Shown piece by piece: positions 1-12,134 of a DNA stretch of 64,000 bases (the first letter of the stretch is position 1; every line of letters begins with the position of its first letter). The stretch spans positions 11,668,413 to 11,732,412 of the forward strand of contig NC_057923.1 of NCBI RefSeq assembly GCF_018873765.1, written 5' to 3'. The notes below the pieces were generated by a model, which was given only the letters and a program-made list of their open reading frames with translations, did no database searches and was not told where the DNA came from. This stretch comes from Telopea speciosissima. Its lineage: Eukaryota > Streptophyta > Magnoliopsida > Proteales > Proteaceae. The position numbers and the translations under genes were made by a program.

Positions 1-321
1 AGCACAACAACTCTTGCCTCTTTTGGCAATTTGTTTTGGGTAATACACTAATAAGTAAGGAATTCAGAGTAAATGATCAGACGGGCCTGATAATGTTCGC
101 CGTCTGTTTTCTGATATGCTCCGATATGGGCAAAAATCTCTGAAGCCTCCGTCTCCCGTTCAATTTCCCCAAATTTAACATCTTCGTCACAGGTAGTTAT
201 CGTTAATTACTTCTCAAGTTGTCTTCTTCAATCTCTATTCCTCAGGGATTAGAGATTCAGAACTTCCATTAACTTCTGTCCGTGATTTTGGAGAGATCAG
301 TTTATTCAAAAGAAAGTCAGT
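1..321 (+). promoter_or_regulatory. Upstream region and 5' UTR of PEX14
   Basis: This stretch precedes the first PEX14 codon. It is moderately pyrimidine-rich from about 150 to 250, as plant leader sequences often are, and has no convincing open frame. I see no clear TATA box at a usual distance. The transcription start cannot be placed from the sequence alone. Confidence 0.4.
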
Positions 322-3300
322 ATGGGTTCTGAATCTGCGACTCCCCCAAACGTTTCAGATGATAAACCTCAAAACCAAGGTGATATTTTTTTGGTTTTCA
401 TTAGCTTCTTCTCTGTTGTTTACTCACGCTCTCTTTACTTTGTTGACCTCTTTGGTTGCTGAAATGAATTCGATGTTGTTTGTTGCAATCCAACGTTAAA
501 GGGTTGCCCCCCCCCCTCCCCCTCTCTTCCTTTTGGGGCGAAGGAGCTTTGTTTGAGAGAGTTGAGAAGTTCTGACAAATTTTGAATGATATTTAATGTT
601 GATGCATGTTTGAATTCGTTTTCAATTTCATACAATTGGAGGCAACGAGTGAGGAGAGAAACACCTGAATCTTATAACTGTTGGAGCTCCTTACTATTGA
701 AATATCACATAATTTAGTTAACCCACTTCCAATTTCTGGTGCCTGAAAGATTTTATGTTGATTTCTCTAGAATGCTTCTGGATTAGCTCTGTTGCAACCC
801 TTCATTAGCACTCTTTTTATCGTCTTTTTCAAGTATAGCCTGTATGAGAGTAAAATTTTATTTTGCCTCTGCTCTCTTTGTTTTCCATGGTGTTGTGCAA
901 GAGTTATTGTAGTCAGAAGGTCAGAGCTTAATGATTCATCTGGGTTATCCGTCATATCAATTTTTTTTTATGTATCATTTTGCTGTGCTAGGGAAACTTC
1001 CTCTGTTTCAAACTGTAGGGGTGATGAGGACATCATCATTCTTTTGGTGGACAAGAAGTTCTAAGTAAATTCACGTTTCTGCTCTGACGGTATAGCATTT
1101 TCAACAGGGTGAAAGCTGTAATGGGTGTTGGTACGTTGTCAATAAAAGTCATTAGCTTTGGGTACTATAGCCCCTTAGGAGCTATTCTCTCCTCACTCCA
1201 GTGGAAGAGTTCATTCCATCCCTCAGTCAGCCGGCTGCAGAGCAGTGTGTGAGGTCAAAGACCAAAGCAATGTCAAATTATTTGCAGCTATGTCCTAATG
1301 TTGGTCTCACAATGACTATGATGGGAATTCTGTGGATCTTATATTTACTATCTCCATTGAAGTAACTCAGTACCTTGAACTGAGGACAGAGTTGAAACTT
1401 TAATATTTCTTGGGTTTCCCTCTCTCCTTACATCTCAACAGCGTTTCTCTTCCTACACCTCAATTCCAGCAACAGGGCTCCAATTGCAGGATGGTGCTTG
1501 AGGTTATTTGCATCTCATGACTGTTGTCGTCCATCTTATCCATTTTCATGTCATCAAAAGCTTCACTGAGCTTTCCCCTTTGATCATTTCCTGTAAAACA
1601 TAAAGGGGAAGTAAATTTTTGGTTCATTATGTCTTCTAAGTTAATCCATGCATAAATAAGTTCCTATGTTTTACATTAATATTGCTTTCTATTGACATTT
1701 ATGATTTTTTTATGCATAAGTCTTACTTTCTCTTGAAAAAAAAAAGTTTGTACACATGAGACTTTCTCTGTCTTTGTTATATAGTGCAGTGGAAATGAAG
1801 GTTTCTTGTTAATGTCTTTTTCTTCCCAAAGCCAGTATTTTTCTTGTTTGCCTTCATGAATGGACTAAGATGTCTGAAGATGCAGAAACATGCACATGTA
1901 CTCTGATCAATCTATCTATGTAGAATGTGCGCTTCATGTGCTTTTCTATGAGCATCCTTCACATAGAAAATATTTATAATGTAGGTTCAGAGCTTCAGAA
2001 ACCTATGGATGGAAATGGGCAAGATGTCAAGGGAGAGACTCAGAAAGAAACTTCATCAAAATCAGTGTTTGTGAACTCAGAACCGATGAGAGAGGAACAA
2101 GTGCAAAATGCTGTTAAATTTCTATCACATCCCAGAGTTAGGGGTTCTCCAGTCATCTACAGGCGTTCTTTCCTCGAGAAAAAGGGCCTCACAAAGGAGG
2201 AGATAGATGAAGCCTTCAGCCGTGTACCTGTAAGGAATTTGCTTATAGCCTATGCCTTGTTCCTTCTCTTTCCCCTTTAAAATCATGAGGACACTTTAAT
2301 GCTCCTCTCCTTCTCTCATGCCTAGGCTTTTTGAGTGATATTTCTGTATGAATTACAGGATCCGACTCCAACTGTTACAAATGTGCAGCCGGCTACCTCA
2401 AATCAAGGTAAGAAAGGAAAAAGCATTCACACCTTCATATGGATGTTGAGATCCTTGAGCTTTTAATGATAGCCCATGTCAAGGGCTTAATTCCACCCAC
2501 TTAAACAGCAAAAAGGGTTATGACCATCAGTTCTTCTGTGATGCAAACTTAGCTAGCCCTCGCATTTGAGTTGACATGTTATTCTCTTATTGTATTGTTG
2601 GTGACAGATGGCCAGTTGAAGTCATCTGCAAACATGCAGGCACAAGTCCCTACACAAACTCCACAACCTGCAGCAGCTGCTCCTACGGGAAATATTGTTT
2701 CTACAGTGGCAACCATGTCAAAGTCACGGTTTCATTGGTCTCATGCTGTTCTTGCTGTAGGTTTGCTTGCTGCTTCTGGAGCCGGATCTGCCTTGTTTTT
2801 TAAGGTATTAAAACACTATTTAATCATCACACTGATCATGCAGCGCACAAATGTTGACCTACTGAGCTATATGCAAATTTGATTTACAAAGAGCTCACTC
2901 AGTGTAGCTTGGGTATGGGAATGGTTACAAATAACTCAAACTCATTTAATTTGAGTTTAATAGCAATGAGAATAATTTCTTTGCTCATGATTGAGCCATC
3001 AAGTCATTCCATAAGTAAAAACTTTGAGATAAGGATCCTCGGAACATGCTAACTGTAATTTTTAAAATAAAATTTGGAGAAAGTGTAGGCTTAACTTTCA
3101 AGAAGTACCTGCAGTTGAGACTTAAGAACATAAATTGAATACAGAATACGATTCATAAGTACTTTGCATTAGTGACTACCAGATAATTGTTCTACTGTGA
3201 TTTTTTCCATAGTAGAATGTTAAAAGCTTCTAAATATCCTACATGTTTTACCCATTTGAAAATGGTTCAAATGTGGCTGCCAATCTGACAGTATATTCCT

Positions 3301-6300
3301 ATGTAGCATGCTATTGTCCCTAGGTTGAAGTCTTGGATTAAAAAGGTTGTTTTGGAAGACGAAGAAGAACGTGATGTTGTGAAGAAAAATAATTCAAAAC
3401 CAAGTTTAGCTGAAGAAGCTGCATTAGCTGCAAAGGCAGCTGCAGCAGCAGCTGCTGATGTGGCCAGAGCAAGTCAGGAAATGTTGAACTCCAAAAGTGA
3501 AGGTGGGGTATATATATGTATTTATTTATTTCCGTTCTTTATTTTGTAATTAAAATGAATCTCAGACCTTTGTGTATCCTTTGGTAGAGAAGAAGTACTT
3601 TGAGGCCTTCAGAAGTCTGTTGGATGTCCAAGTAGAGGAAATAAAGTCTATGAGTAATGCTATTCGAAAATTGGAAGCTACAAGTGACATTGGTCTTTCA
3701 TCAAACAAGCAAGTAGTAGAACATATTCAATCTGCATCATCGAATGGTAGGTCATTTCCCCTTTTTCTTCCTAGGAATTGCTTTAAATTTCTGCAGATTC
3801 CTAGTATGCTCGTATTCCATGTTATTCATTTATTAAGATGCTTGGGCCATGGATTTTTCACTGTTTGGGTGTACAATATATTTGTAATTTTGGTTATGAA
3901 CACACTTTTGCATCCCCGCTAATGATGTGGTCAATGACACGTTAGAGAGATGCCTCTGAATTGAGCTGTTAAACAAGCCTAAACAATAAGTTGGTCTTTT
4001 TCAAATGTCTTGACACAAAAGCCAGTGCCTGTTTAATATGCCTTTGGGCTGTTATGGCTTTCTGACAATTCTTGCTTTCAAGCGGGGACCTCATACAGCT
4101 TTTAAGCACTTTGTTGAATTTGTGTCTTGTCCTTAGATTGACTAGTGATGGAAATTTCGATGAAAGTGATGATCCTAACTGCTTTCTTTCAGGCTTCCAT
4201 TAATATAGGTGCAATCTTTGTAGTATTTGTGTGCCATTAAGTGGGTCATCTTTTTTTTTTTTTGGGTAAAGATTAAGTGGGTCATCTGACCAATGGGCTT
4301 TTCAGCGTTTTCTGGTCAATGTGGAGGTAGCTCTTATTATTGATCTCGGAGGCCAAATAGCGTGTTAACCCAATAGGTCAACCATCCATTCTTTTCCCTT
4401 ATTCTGTTGAGTGGGTTGGGAGAGGTGGATGGGGTGTCTCAAGTTACTTCATGTAATGCGATTCTTTGCTCATTAATCTCTGTGCTGTTAACTACCATAA
4501 TTCTTTTCCTGTGTAAGATGAGTCCATTTTCTCAAATTGGGTATTATTATATTCATCTGTGAGAAATATGCCAAAAGGTTCATTAGACAAAAACTTAAAT
4601 TTATTAGGATTCTCTGGTCCAATTCCTTACAACCCTTCCTCTTTGGGGCGTCTTTTGGTTTTCTGGGAAAAGAGGACAAGTAGGAGAGAACGAGAGAGAG
4701 AGAGAGAGAAAAGAGGAGGAGAGAGAGGGGAGAGAGACTTATTTTGGACTATTAACTCCCACTATACATTTGCTTACACATTGTTTTTATATTGTGCTTA
4801 CTTGAATAGCAATATACCTCATGATATGCAACGTTTTCAAAGATAAGAGTTTCAAATTCAAAGACCTTGTATCGGAAAATAAATCATTTTGTAGCACCTT
4901 GCATCACAAGACTGCTTTGAGCTCTCAGCAAGTTGCCTGTCAACTAAGAAATTGATAAACTCTAATCTTTTCATTTCTTTGCTACATCAGGGCCAACAAA
5001 CACATCTTGGAAGACCCCGCTGGCTGGCCAAGAAAATTCTAGAGGTTCTGGTTCACTCACAAATTCAATGGTAAACTAAGAATATCTATGGTCTGAGAAT
5101 GGGTTCGCTAGCTTACTTACAGAGATGCTAATCTTCTATCTGTACTTGAGTTGCTCCAAGTTGAATTTCTAACCAGTTTTTTATGCTTATCAGCAATCGA
5201 AAGTGAATGGTACATCGGACTTTGACTTAGGCTCAGGTTGTTATTGAGGATAAGTATTGATTTACTTTGAAATCTTTTTTCATCCTCGAATAATTTCTTC
5301 CAATATCTTCATTCTCTTATGATTGGAGTGTTTTGAGCAGTGAGGCCTTCATCAACACCTGCATCTATGGAGCCTTCAGTTGCACCACATCCAAAATCAT
5401 ATATGGAGGTATCTAACATGACTGAGCTTCTTGTTTCTTGCCGATATGGCTAGAGTGGATAGTTGTAAGCATATCCTAGCATTTTAGAAAATAATTAAGA
5501 AATCTCGATCTGGCTGTGTTTTGGCTGTTGAACTTGACAGAGGAGCCTTGAAAGAGAAATTATATACTGGGATATGTATCTCGTTTTGGTTGTCTTAATG
5601 TGTCCTTCCAGTATGTTATTTTTCTTCTATTGTATCTTGCTTGGAGGTCTTTCCATTTTATGCAATTATACCGTTATTCATTGAAAAAAAGTAAAATTAA
5701 AGATTAACAAAAGAGAAAAAATAAAGTTACTTTGGCATTTTTACTGGATAAACCTGTTTCCAATGTGACCAGTAACTCAAGGTACAAAGGGAAATTGAGA
5801 CGAGGATCCACAATTCAAAAACACAGGCCCTGGTCTTTCCAATGAGACCAGTAACTCAAGGTACAAAGGGAAATTGAGACGAGGATCCACAATTCAAAAA
5901 CACAGGCCCTGGTCTTTCCAATGAGACCAGTAACTCAAGGTACAAAGGGAAATTGAGACGAGGATCCACAATTCAAAAACACAGGCCCTGGTCTTTCCAC
6001 CTTAGAAAAGTAGGCTAACCTGAAGAGTGGTCCCTTCTGTCTTGTTCTTTTTAATTTTTTCACTGGCAGAGGCATTCAATGCTGTAATTTGGACCCCTGG
6101 ATTTAATACTTAACAGCTATGAAAGGCACTGGCTTTACGCCTGCTGATAGCTTTCATATGTATCAATTTCCATCTTTTTAAGACTGGTATCATTGATCAA
6201 TTTCATTCCCCTTTCATTTCTTTCTTCTTTTCTGGTAATTTTCCACTTCCACAGTCATGGTATTGTGTTAAATGGACTGGACTTGTATCTGAAAAATAGT

Positions 6301-8428
6301 AATTATTTTTTAAACAGATGAAAAAAGAAATTATTTTAATTAATTGTTATTGAGAATCAACCATAAGTGACCTAAAGCAGAATAGCAACAGACAAGATTG
6401 TTTCACCCATGATAATTTTTAAACTTCCTATAATTGTATGAACAGAGTTTCTGATAATAAATCCAAACATACCTGAACACGACCAATAAATTTGGGAACA
6501 GTCAGGTTACAATTGAGACACAGCTAAATCCCTATCCAACACCTAAATATTGGGTCAGCCATATTTCTAAGAGTGGGCATTGCGTTGTAAAATCGGATGA
6601 ACGGTTTCGAGTTCTAGAGTTGGGCCACAACGTATCATTAGGGGTGAGGCGGCAGCGTGCTTCTCGTGCCAAGTCGAGATCTTTGCCCCAATTCTCCTTA
6701 GACTTAAAGAGTTCCTGTGTGGGTGGATTCCCTATTCAGTGGGCTCTAGATGTTTGATTCTGTTCTGAAGCATTATTTGTCTAAAAGAAAGAAGGGAAAA
6801 TGATCTTGTGAAGCCCTGGGAGAAAATAGCATATGATCAGATAGAGCTTGTGTCAAGCCTTGTTCTAGTGACCATTTGTGTCATGAGCACATAATACTGG
6901 ATATACTGGGAGTTGTGGAACTAGTGATGCATGGGTAAGGTAATATTGAGTATGATCATGAATAGCATGGGCATTACTGTACACTTTCTCTTTTTTTTTG
7001 GGGGGGGGGGGGGAGGGGAGAAAATACTGCACTTATGATATCTGCTTTGTCATTTGGTTCTTTCTCATTTTTGGATTCAAAATTTCAAGTAATGCACACT
7101 ATGGGTTCTGAAACTTCTCTTTGCAGATAATGGCTATGGTGCAACGAGGGGAAAAACCCCCAGGGATCAGAGTAATTTCTCCCCCATATATTGGATTTCT
7201 CCAGTTTCATTGGATATCAATTATAATGTTCTCTAATTCTGGTCTGTTTTCAGGAGATAAACGATCTGCCTCCCAACCCTAATCAACTACCGTCGAATCC
7301 TCGATTAGCACCTAGAGCAAAGGTTTGCCTTAAGATTCCAACCATTGCATTTATCTTCATAGAACTACATACAGGGTGGCTTTGTTGAATGGAACAGGAG
7401 ATAAGTAGATAACTGAATGAATGAAATGATAACTATCAGATTTGTAGTGAAGATAAATTATTATTGATGATCTACTCTCATATTCAGAGAGGACCATAGA
7501 AGCATGATGGACTGAAGTCTATCCAATGTCATAGGGAAGGCCATATCATTTGCTCAAGCCATCCAATCCATGAGATTTACCACTTGGATGTGCTACAGAA
7601 AAAACAAGTTTTATGTTCCCATCATAAGATAATCAATCAGGTGTCTTCTTTCTGGTGAGGCCAAGCATATTTTTCTGTTACGACTGTTCCAAAGCCTGCA
7701 CGAGATCTGAATTTTATGTTTATGATATTGAAGTCAGTGGAATGAATTGGCTATAAACACTGAGTTGGCACAAGTTTCGTAACAGAGTTTCCATTTACAA
7801 TGATTTCATCATTACAATAATGGAATGTGAATATTGATAGGAAAATCAGCAGCTAAGGAATGTGATTGGATTTGTGTTCATACCCAATTCATGTTATTTA
7901 TTTATTTCATTTTTTCCCCTTGCTTCTAAACAGCCATGGGAGGTAGGTCAGGCTCAAAACAACCCCAGCTTTGGTTCTCTGTCCCATACAAATGGTGAAA
8001 GCTCGAGCTCCAAGGAACAAGAGAGCAGGTCTGGTTCTCAGTTGAATGGTTACGGTTCAGAACCTTGGTGGCAACGGAAAAACGTGAGGATCACAGAAAT
8101 TGAATCTGAGGATGATCCAAAGACAACCTCAAATGGCGCAGTTGGAGTGACTAAACAGCAGGTGCCTCAGCGTGTGTGGGTTCCACCCCAGCCACCGCCT
8201 GTTGCGATGCCTGAAGCTGCTGCTGCAATCCGACAGCCAAAACCCTTGATTCAGAAAGAACAAGCAAGCAATGATCAGATAACTGTACACCCTTCAGATG
8301 ACATTGATGAGTTACAGAAGGTCACAAAAATCTCAGAATCAGGAGGTCAACTGGAAATCAATGGTGAGCGTCCAACCCTGGACTCATATGAGATACAGGA
8401 GCAGGAAATAACTGCTGAAGGAAACTAA
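322..8428 (+). CDS. PEX14: Peroxin 14 (PEX14), peroxisomal membrane docking protein
   Basis: PEX14 docks the cargo receptors PEX5 and PEX7 at the peroxisome membrane (family knowledge). Exons by GT-AG sites and frame: 322-379, 1985-2229, 2359-2407, 2608-2804, 3307-3502, 3588-3746, 4991-5070, 5194-5236, 5341-5408, 7127-7171, 7254-7322, 7934-8428. They sum to 1704 nt, 567 aa plus stop, with all phases consistent; Arabidopsis PEX14 is about 507 aa. The conserved N-terminal PEX5/PEX19-binding domain lies at residues 56-101 ([20 protein letters not shown], then the [13 protein letters not shown] helix). A hydrophobic segment follows at about 160-181. A long helical, Ala-rich and probably coiled-coil region covers about 200-300. 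The plant C-terminal signature [20 protein letters not shown] spans the exon 10/11 junction, and the last exon has [14 protein letters not shown]. The ATG at 322 is the only start that fits exon 1. Intact. Identity is very secure; exact exon ends are inferred. Confidence 0.95.
5761..5999. repeat. Three tandem copies of a 79-bp unit in PEX14 intron 9
   Basis: The unit beginning CAATGtGACCAGTAACTC recurs at 5761, 5840 and 5919, a period of 79 bp. The copies are almost identical; the first has GTG where the others have GAG. The array lies wholly inside the 1.7-kb intron between PEX14 exons 9 and 10. The near identity points to recent unequal exchange or slippage. It has no coding role. Confidence 0.93.
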
Positions 8429-8571
8429 AATGAGACCAGACTTCAATCAGCCTGTGGTGCTACCCATGACTTACAGCTTAAGCAACTTTCATGCTTAAAT
8501 TAATCACAGTGATGGACATGGTATATAATAATTTTGATTTTCTACAAGTGTAAAAGAAGGGGAACAGAAAA

Positions 8572-8601
<30 letters not shown>
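8572..8601. repeat. (AT)n microsatellite in PEX14 3' region
   Basis: About 14 uninterrupted AT dinucleotides lie roughly 145 bp after the PEX14 stop codon, probably within the 3' UTR. It should be length-polymorphic. Confidence 0.85.
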
Positions 8602-8605
<4 letters not shown>

Positions 8606-8867
8606 TCCCATATGCACACTATTTCTGTCCAAAACACGAGAGTTTGTTTTGTGTACTGTGTGAAATGTGAATGAAAGAGTCTTCAAAGCTACTGTTGGTG
8701 GTTGTGATTGTTCAATAAGATGATTAACGTGCTAAGAGGACTACTTCATGGTTATTATTCATGTTGGTGTTTTTAATAACTGTGTAGACTGGTAGTGTTT
8801 GAAGGGTTACCTTCATACACTTGTACTGTTTTCATTTTTTTTGGTAGGTCCTACTTTATCCTATTCT

Positions 8868-8968
8868 ATGGGGGAGGGGAGATGTGAACCAAGTGGCTTG
8901 AACCCGAGACCTCCTGATAGCAATGGGCTTCCACACATCACATGCTACCAAGTGTGCTAGACACTTGT
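8868..8968 (-). repeat. tRNA-derived SINE-like repeat, copy 1
   Basis: On the minus strand the segment has an A-box-like TAGCACACTTGGTAGCA (about 8944-8959) and, 45-50 bp downstream, a B-box-like GGTTCAAGCC (8895-8904). This is the layout of a tRNA-derived Pol III promoter. A second copy of the same sequence, in the other orientation, lies near 58965-59040. It is not the Au SINE found elsewhere in the window. No target duplication was identified. Confidence 0.5.
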
Positions 8969-9439
8969 TCACATACAATTATACTTCCTCGGCCTTGGGG
9001 GTTGAGTAGATTCCTGAACTATCTTCCAGTGTGTCATATGCACGTTATGTTTTTTTTTTTTTTTCTTCAATCATCGTTCTATACACTGATGACATAATTG
9101 ATTTTTTCAAACAACTTTCAAAATATTATATTGAAAACATAGTGAGATGTCGTAGGGAATATATCCATCATGTTAGTTGCCAATAGACATCGCCATGTGG
9201 TAGAAAACCTAACAAAACAATCAACAATCAAAAAGGGCAATTGTATTCTAAGACCAGTCCATAATCCATACTGGGCTGATACGCTGATACCTATAGAAAC
9301 TGGTCAAAGTTTGGGCCAAATCTGCCAAATTTGATCAGGATAAGAGGCAAGATTTGATCATAGGCTTAGGGAATGATAATCCAAAAGTTTTTCGTCACTC
9401 AGTAGACAAGGAAGAATTTCTTCACTACCAGTGACCTTA

Positions 9440-9785
9440 TGATTGGATTCTTGGATCATCATTATATTCACACACCCGGTTAACGAAATAGAAACTATAC
9501 CATGGTTTTAGGTATTGGTCTTAGATCAGTCTTATCAGGTGATCTATATCGGTATCAGATGACACCAATACTAATATCTGGCTGATATCGTATCATTGCA
9601 CAGTATGATCATAAAGGTATTATGGTCAAAATACCCTATGCTATTGGTATTGGTATCTTTGAGGGTAAAACTTTTTGTTACATTCGATATTAACCGATAC
9701 CATCCCTCGTATCGATCTGATATCAACCAATACCATCCCCCTTATCGATCCGATACAGCCGATACTCGATACCTAAAACCATGAA
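9440..9785. repeat. Degenerate GATATCGGTATC-type repeat island
   Basis: Loose, imperfect repeats of motifs such as GGTATTGGTAT, GATATCG and CGATACC in both orientations. Similar islands occur at 10430-10960, 24880-25085, 41540-42060 and 54940-55200. There is no coding potential. Confidence 0.5.
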
Positions 9786-10156
9786 CTTGGTACGAATGCT
9801 TGGCTTGTTTTGAGTTACAAGATTGCCCTCGCTAGTAGATTTATAGTTGTTACTTTAATTTAATTCAGTTTTAAGAATTGAAAAAAAAAAAAAAAAAAAA
9901 AAATTCTAGACAGACACGCTTACTGAAGATCTCCAAACAAGCACCCTCAAATTTTATCTAATGTAAATTATATGGCAACTCCAACTGTTGGATACAACGA
10001 GAATGACCTGATTTGGCCACATGTCAAATTTAATATTCAAATTCAATCATATACCTTCCAAGTCATATATTCTATATCCATGCATCGTTTCATGGTTAAT
10101 TTTCTTTTGACTGAAACTTAACGTGTGAACCACCTAATATCTCTTTTATCTTCTTT

Positions 10157-10266
10157 CTTTTTTTTTTTTTTGGGGGGGGGGGGGAGGTAAGAGATTGTTG
10201 TCTGATCGTGAATTTTTTTTTTTTGGGGGGGGGGGGGGAGGTAAGAGATTGTTGTCTGATCGTGAA
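10157..10266. repeat. 54-bp tandem duplication with poly(T)/poly(G) core
   Basis: Two adjacent copies of T-run, G-run and GGAGGTAAGAGATTG (period 54 bp). The homopolymers make the exact length uncertain and prone to sequencing error. Confidence 0.8.
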
Positions 10267-11007
10267 ATCCTTCCATCAACATCGGGTCAATGAGAGCATA
10301 CACAACAACATCACTATGGGTGGGAAATCTGACTTCATGGAGGGTGGGGTGTTAATTTTCCCCTCTCTTAGTGTCAAGGCTTAGGGGTCACGCAACCAGG
10401 TAGCCTCTTTAATTTTCTTTTTTTTTTTTTGGTTTATTGATCTAATACCGATTCATTATTGATAGTTTCAACATCGAAACTGATACCATGACCAGTATCA
10501 ATCTGTATCGACTTAACAAAAAAAAATAAAGAATGGAAGACAATCGGTATCAATCCCTAGCCAAATTGTCATAATGTCATGACACCATATCATAAAATCG
10601 TCACTATGGTGTCATACTATCAACTCATCATATCGCTGCCATTTTGTCATATCATCAAATTGTTAAATTGTCATATCGATATCATTTCGCCATATTTATG
10701 CCATTACATTAAATTGCTACATCACCATATCAGTATATTATCATGGAGTCGTCGTCCTAGCGTTAAATCGTTGTTATGGTGCTATAAAGCTAAATCGCTA
10801 TCATGGCATCAAATTGATATTAGTAACGTGTCAGTGTTCGTCATTGCATCAATATTTGTATAAGTATTAGTGTTGTTCGATACTGACACGATCCGATATT
10901 TTTTTTTATATTATCATCATCTTAGTATCTCATATCCGACTGATATTGGTGTTAGTCGAGACCCAAGAGAGATAGCATATTTGTACCATAAGATCGATAT
11001 AAGAGGG

Positions 11008-11220
11008 AAAAAAATTCCTCTCCAATCCCCTAAAAGTGCAATGCAATTTGGGACTAACAGTTCAACAAAGATGTTAAATCCGATAATGCCGAGCTACAGA
11101 AGAAAGAAAAAAAAAATCGATCAATTAATTTCAGCATTATTAGATTTAACATCTTCCACGTGTAGAACCCAGTACTTCTCAACTTTACCGCATTACCTTA
11201 AGAATTTGAGAGAATTTTAA
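11008..11220. mobile_element. Fold-back MITE, family with 19414-19608
   Basis: The left half (AATTCCTCTCCAATCCCC onward, including GATGTTAAATCCGATAATGC) pairs imperfectly with the right half read in reverse complement (AATTCTCTCAAATTCTTAAGG and GATGTTAAATCTAATAATGC). The outer sequence resembles the element at 19414-19608, so both look like members of one MITE family. It lies about 900 bp upstream of the AMSH-like ATG, within its likely promoter. Confidence 0.55.
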
Positions 11221-12134
11221 TCCAATCAAAAGAGGGTTTTGACGTCGGCAGAGAGAGGAATAAGTTACATTACATTAAGGCTTGAGAGAGAGAAGGGAAA
11301 GCGGTTGAGACTTGAGAGTAGGAAAGAAGAATGGATATATATATATAAAAGGCGGTAGAGAAGAGACGACAAGAGACTGCGGTTGAGAAAAGGCCATCTG
11401 ACTTTCCTCTGTTACGCGTCGGATTAACGGCATACGAAAACCCGAAGTCGAAAATATCTTTTTCCAATACAAATCAGTAGATGAAGCGATTCTCTCTTCA
11501 CTATAGATGAAGACAAACTGATGTCTGGGTCCCCCTAGAGCTAGAAGGACGAAGAAGGGAATTAACTGTCAACGTTCCTCTGTGCGTGAAACCAGACAGA
11601 GAGAGAGAGAGAGAGCTTAATAAGATTATTCGAAATTTGGAAGATTTTCCCACTACAGAAGAAGGAAGAAGAAGAAGAAGAAGATCCTTTTGTTAATGCG
11701 TTTGGTAAAAGGCTCATAACCAAGAAAGGCTTATCCAGACGAGTGGAAACAGTATTGGAACAATGGAACAATGGAACTGGAAGCTTCATACGCTTTTATG
11801 GGTAGATACCAATCTGTAAGTTGAGAAAAGTTCACGGAAACCCTTACCCGATATATTATAGAAACCACAAGGTGGAGACAAAATATTCTCATTCCCCCAA
11901 AACTGTCATTCCCTGTGTTACGTGAAAGCTTGCAATTCGGCGGCAACCAACGTCATATGCCACCACACCTCTCCTGATCAAACCCCAGAAACGCCGTCCT
12001 TGTCAAGCAAACTCCATTTCCACGAGAAAGTCTGAAACACAAGAAAAAAAACTAACTAGTAGAATAGAAAGTAGAGAGATGATGGGATAAAAGTACAAAA
12101 CCAGAGAGAATTAATTGTATAGCATAGAAGGAAA

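Larger units (their letters stand above)
8429..12134. other. Intergenic region between PEX14 and the AMSH-like gene
   Basis: No gene was found. The region holds the PEX14 3' UTR, a tRNA-derived SINE-like repeat near 8868-8968, poly(A) and poly(T)/poly(G) runs, a 54-bp tandem duplication at 10157-10266, degenerate GATATCGG-type repeats at 9440-9785 and 10430-10960, and a fold-back MITE at 11008-11220. The last 900 bp probably carry the promoter and leader of the AMSH-like gene. A TATATATAAAAGG stretch near 11337-11350 could be a TATA box, but it is 790 bp from the ATG and would need a long leader or a leader intron. Confidence 0.6.

Noticed and set aside
1927-1984. Upstream in-frame ATG extending PEX14 exon 2
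   Set aside because: A strong acceptor TAG at 1982-1984 joins exon 2 to the 322-379 exon in phase, giving the usual PEX14 N-terminus; the upstream part is intron.
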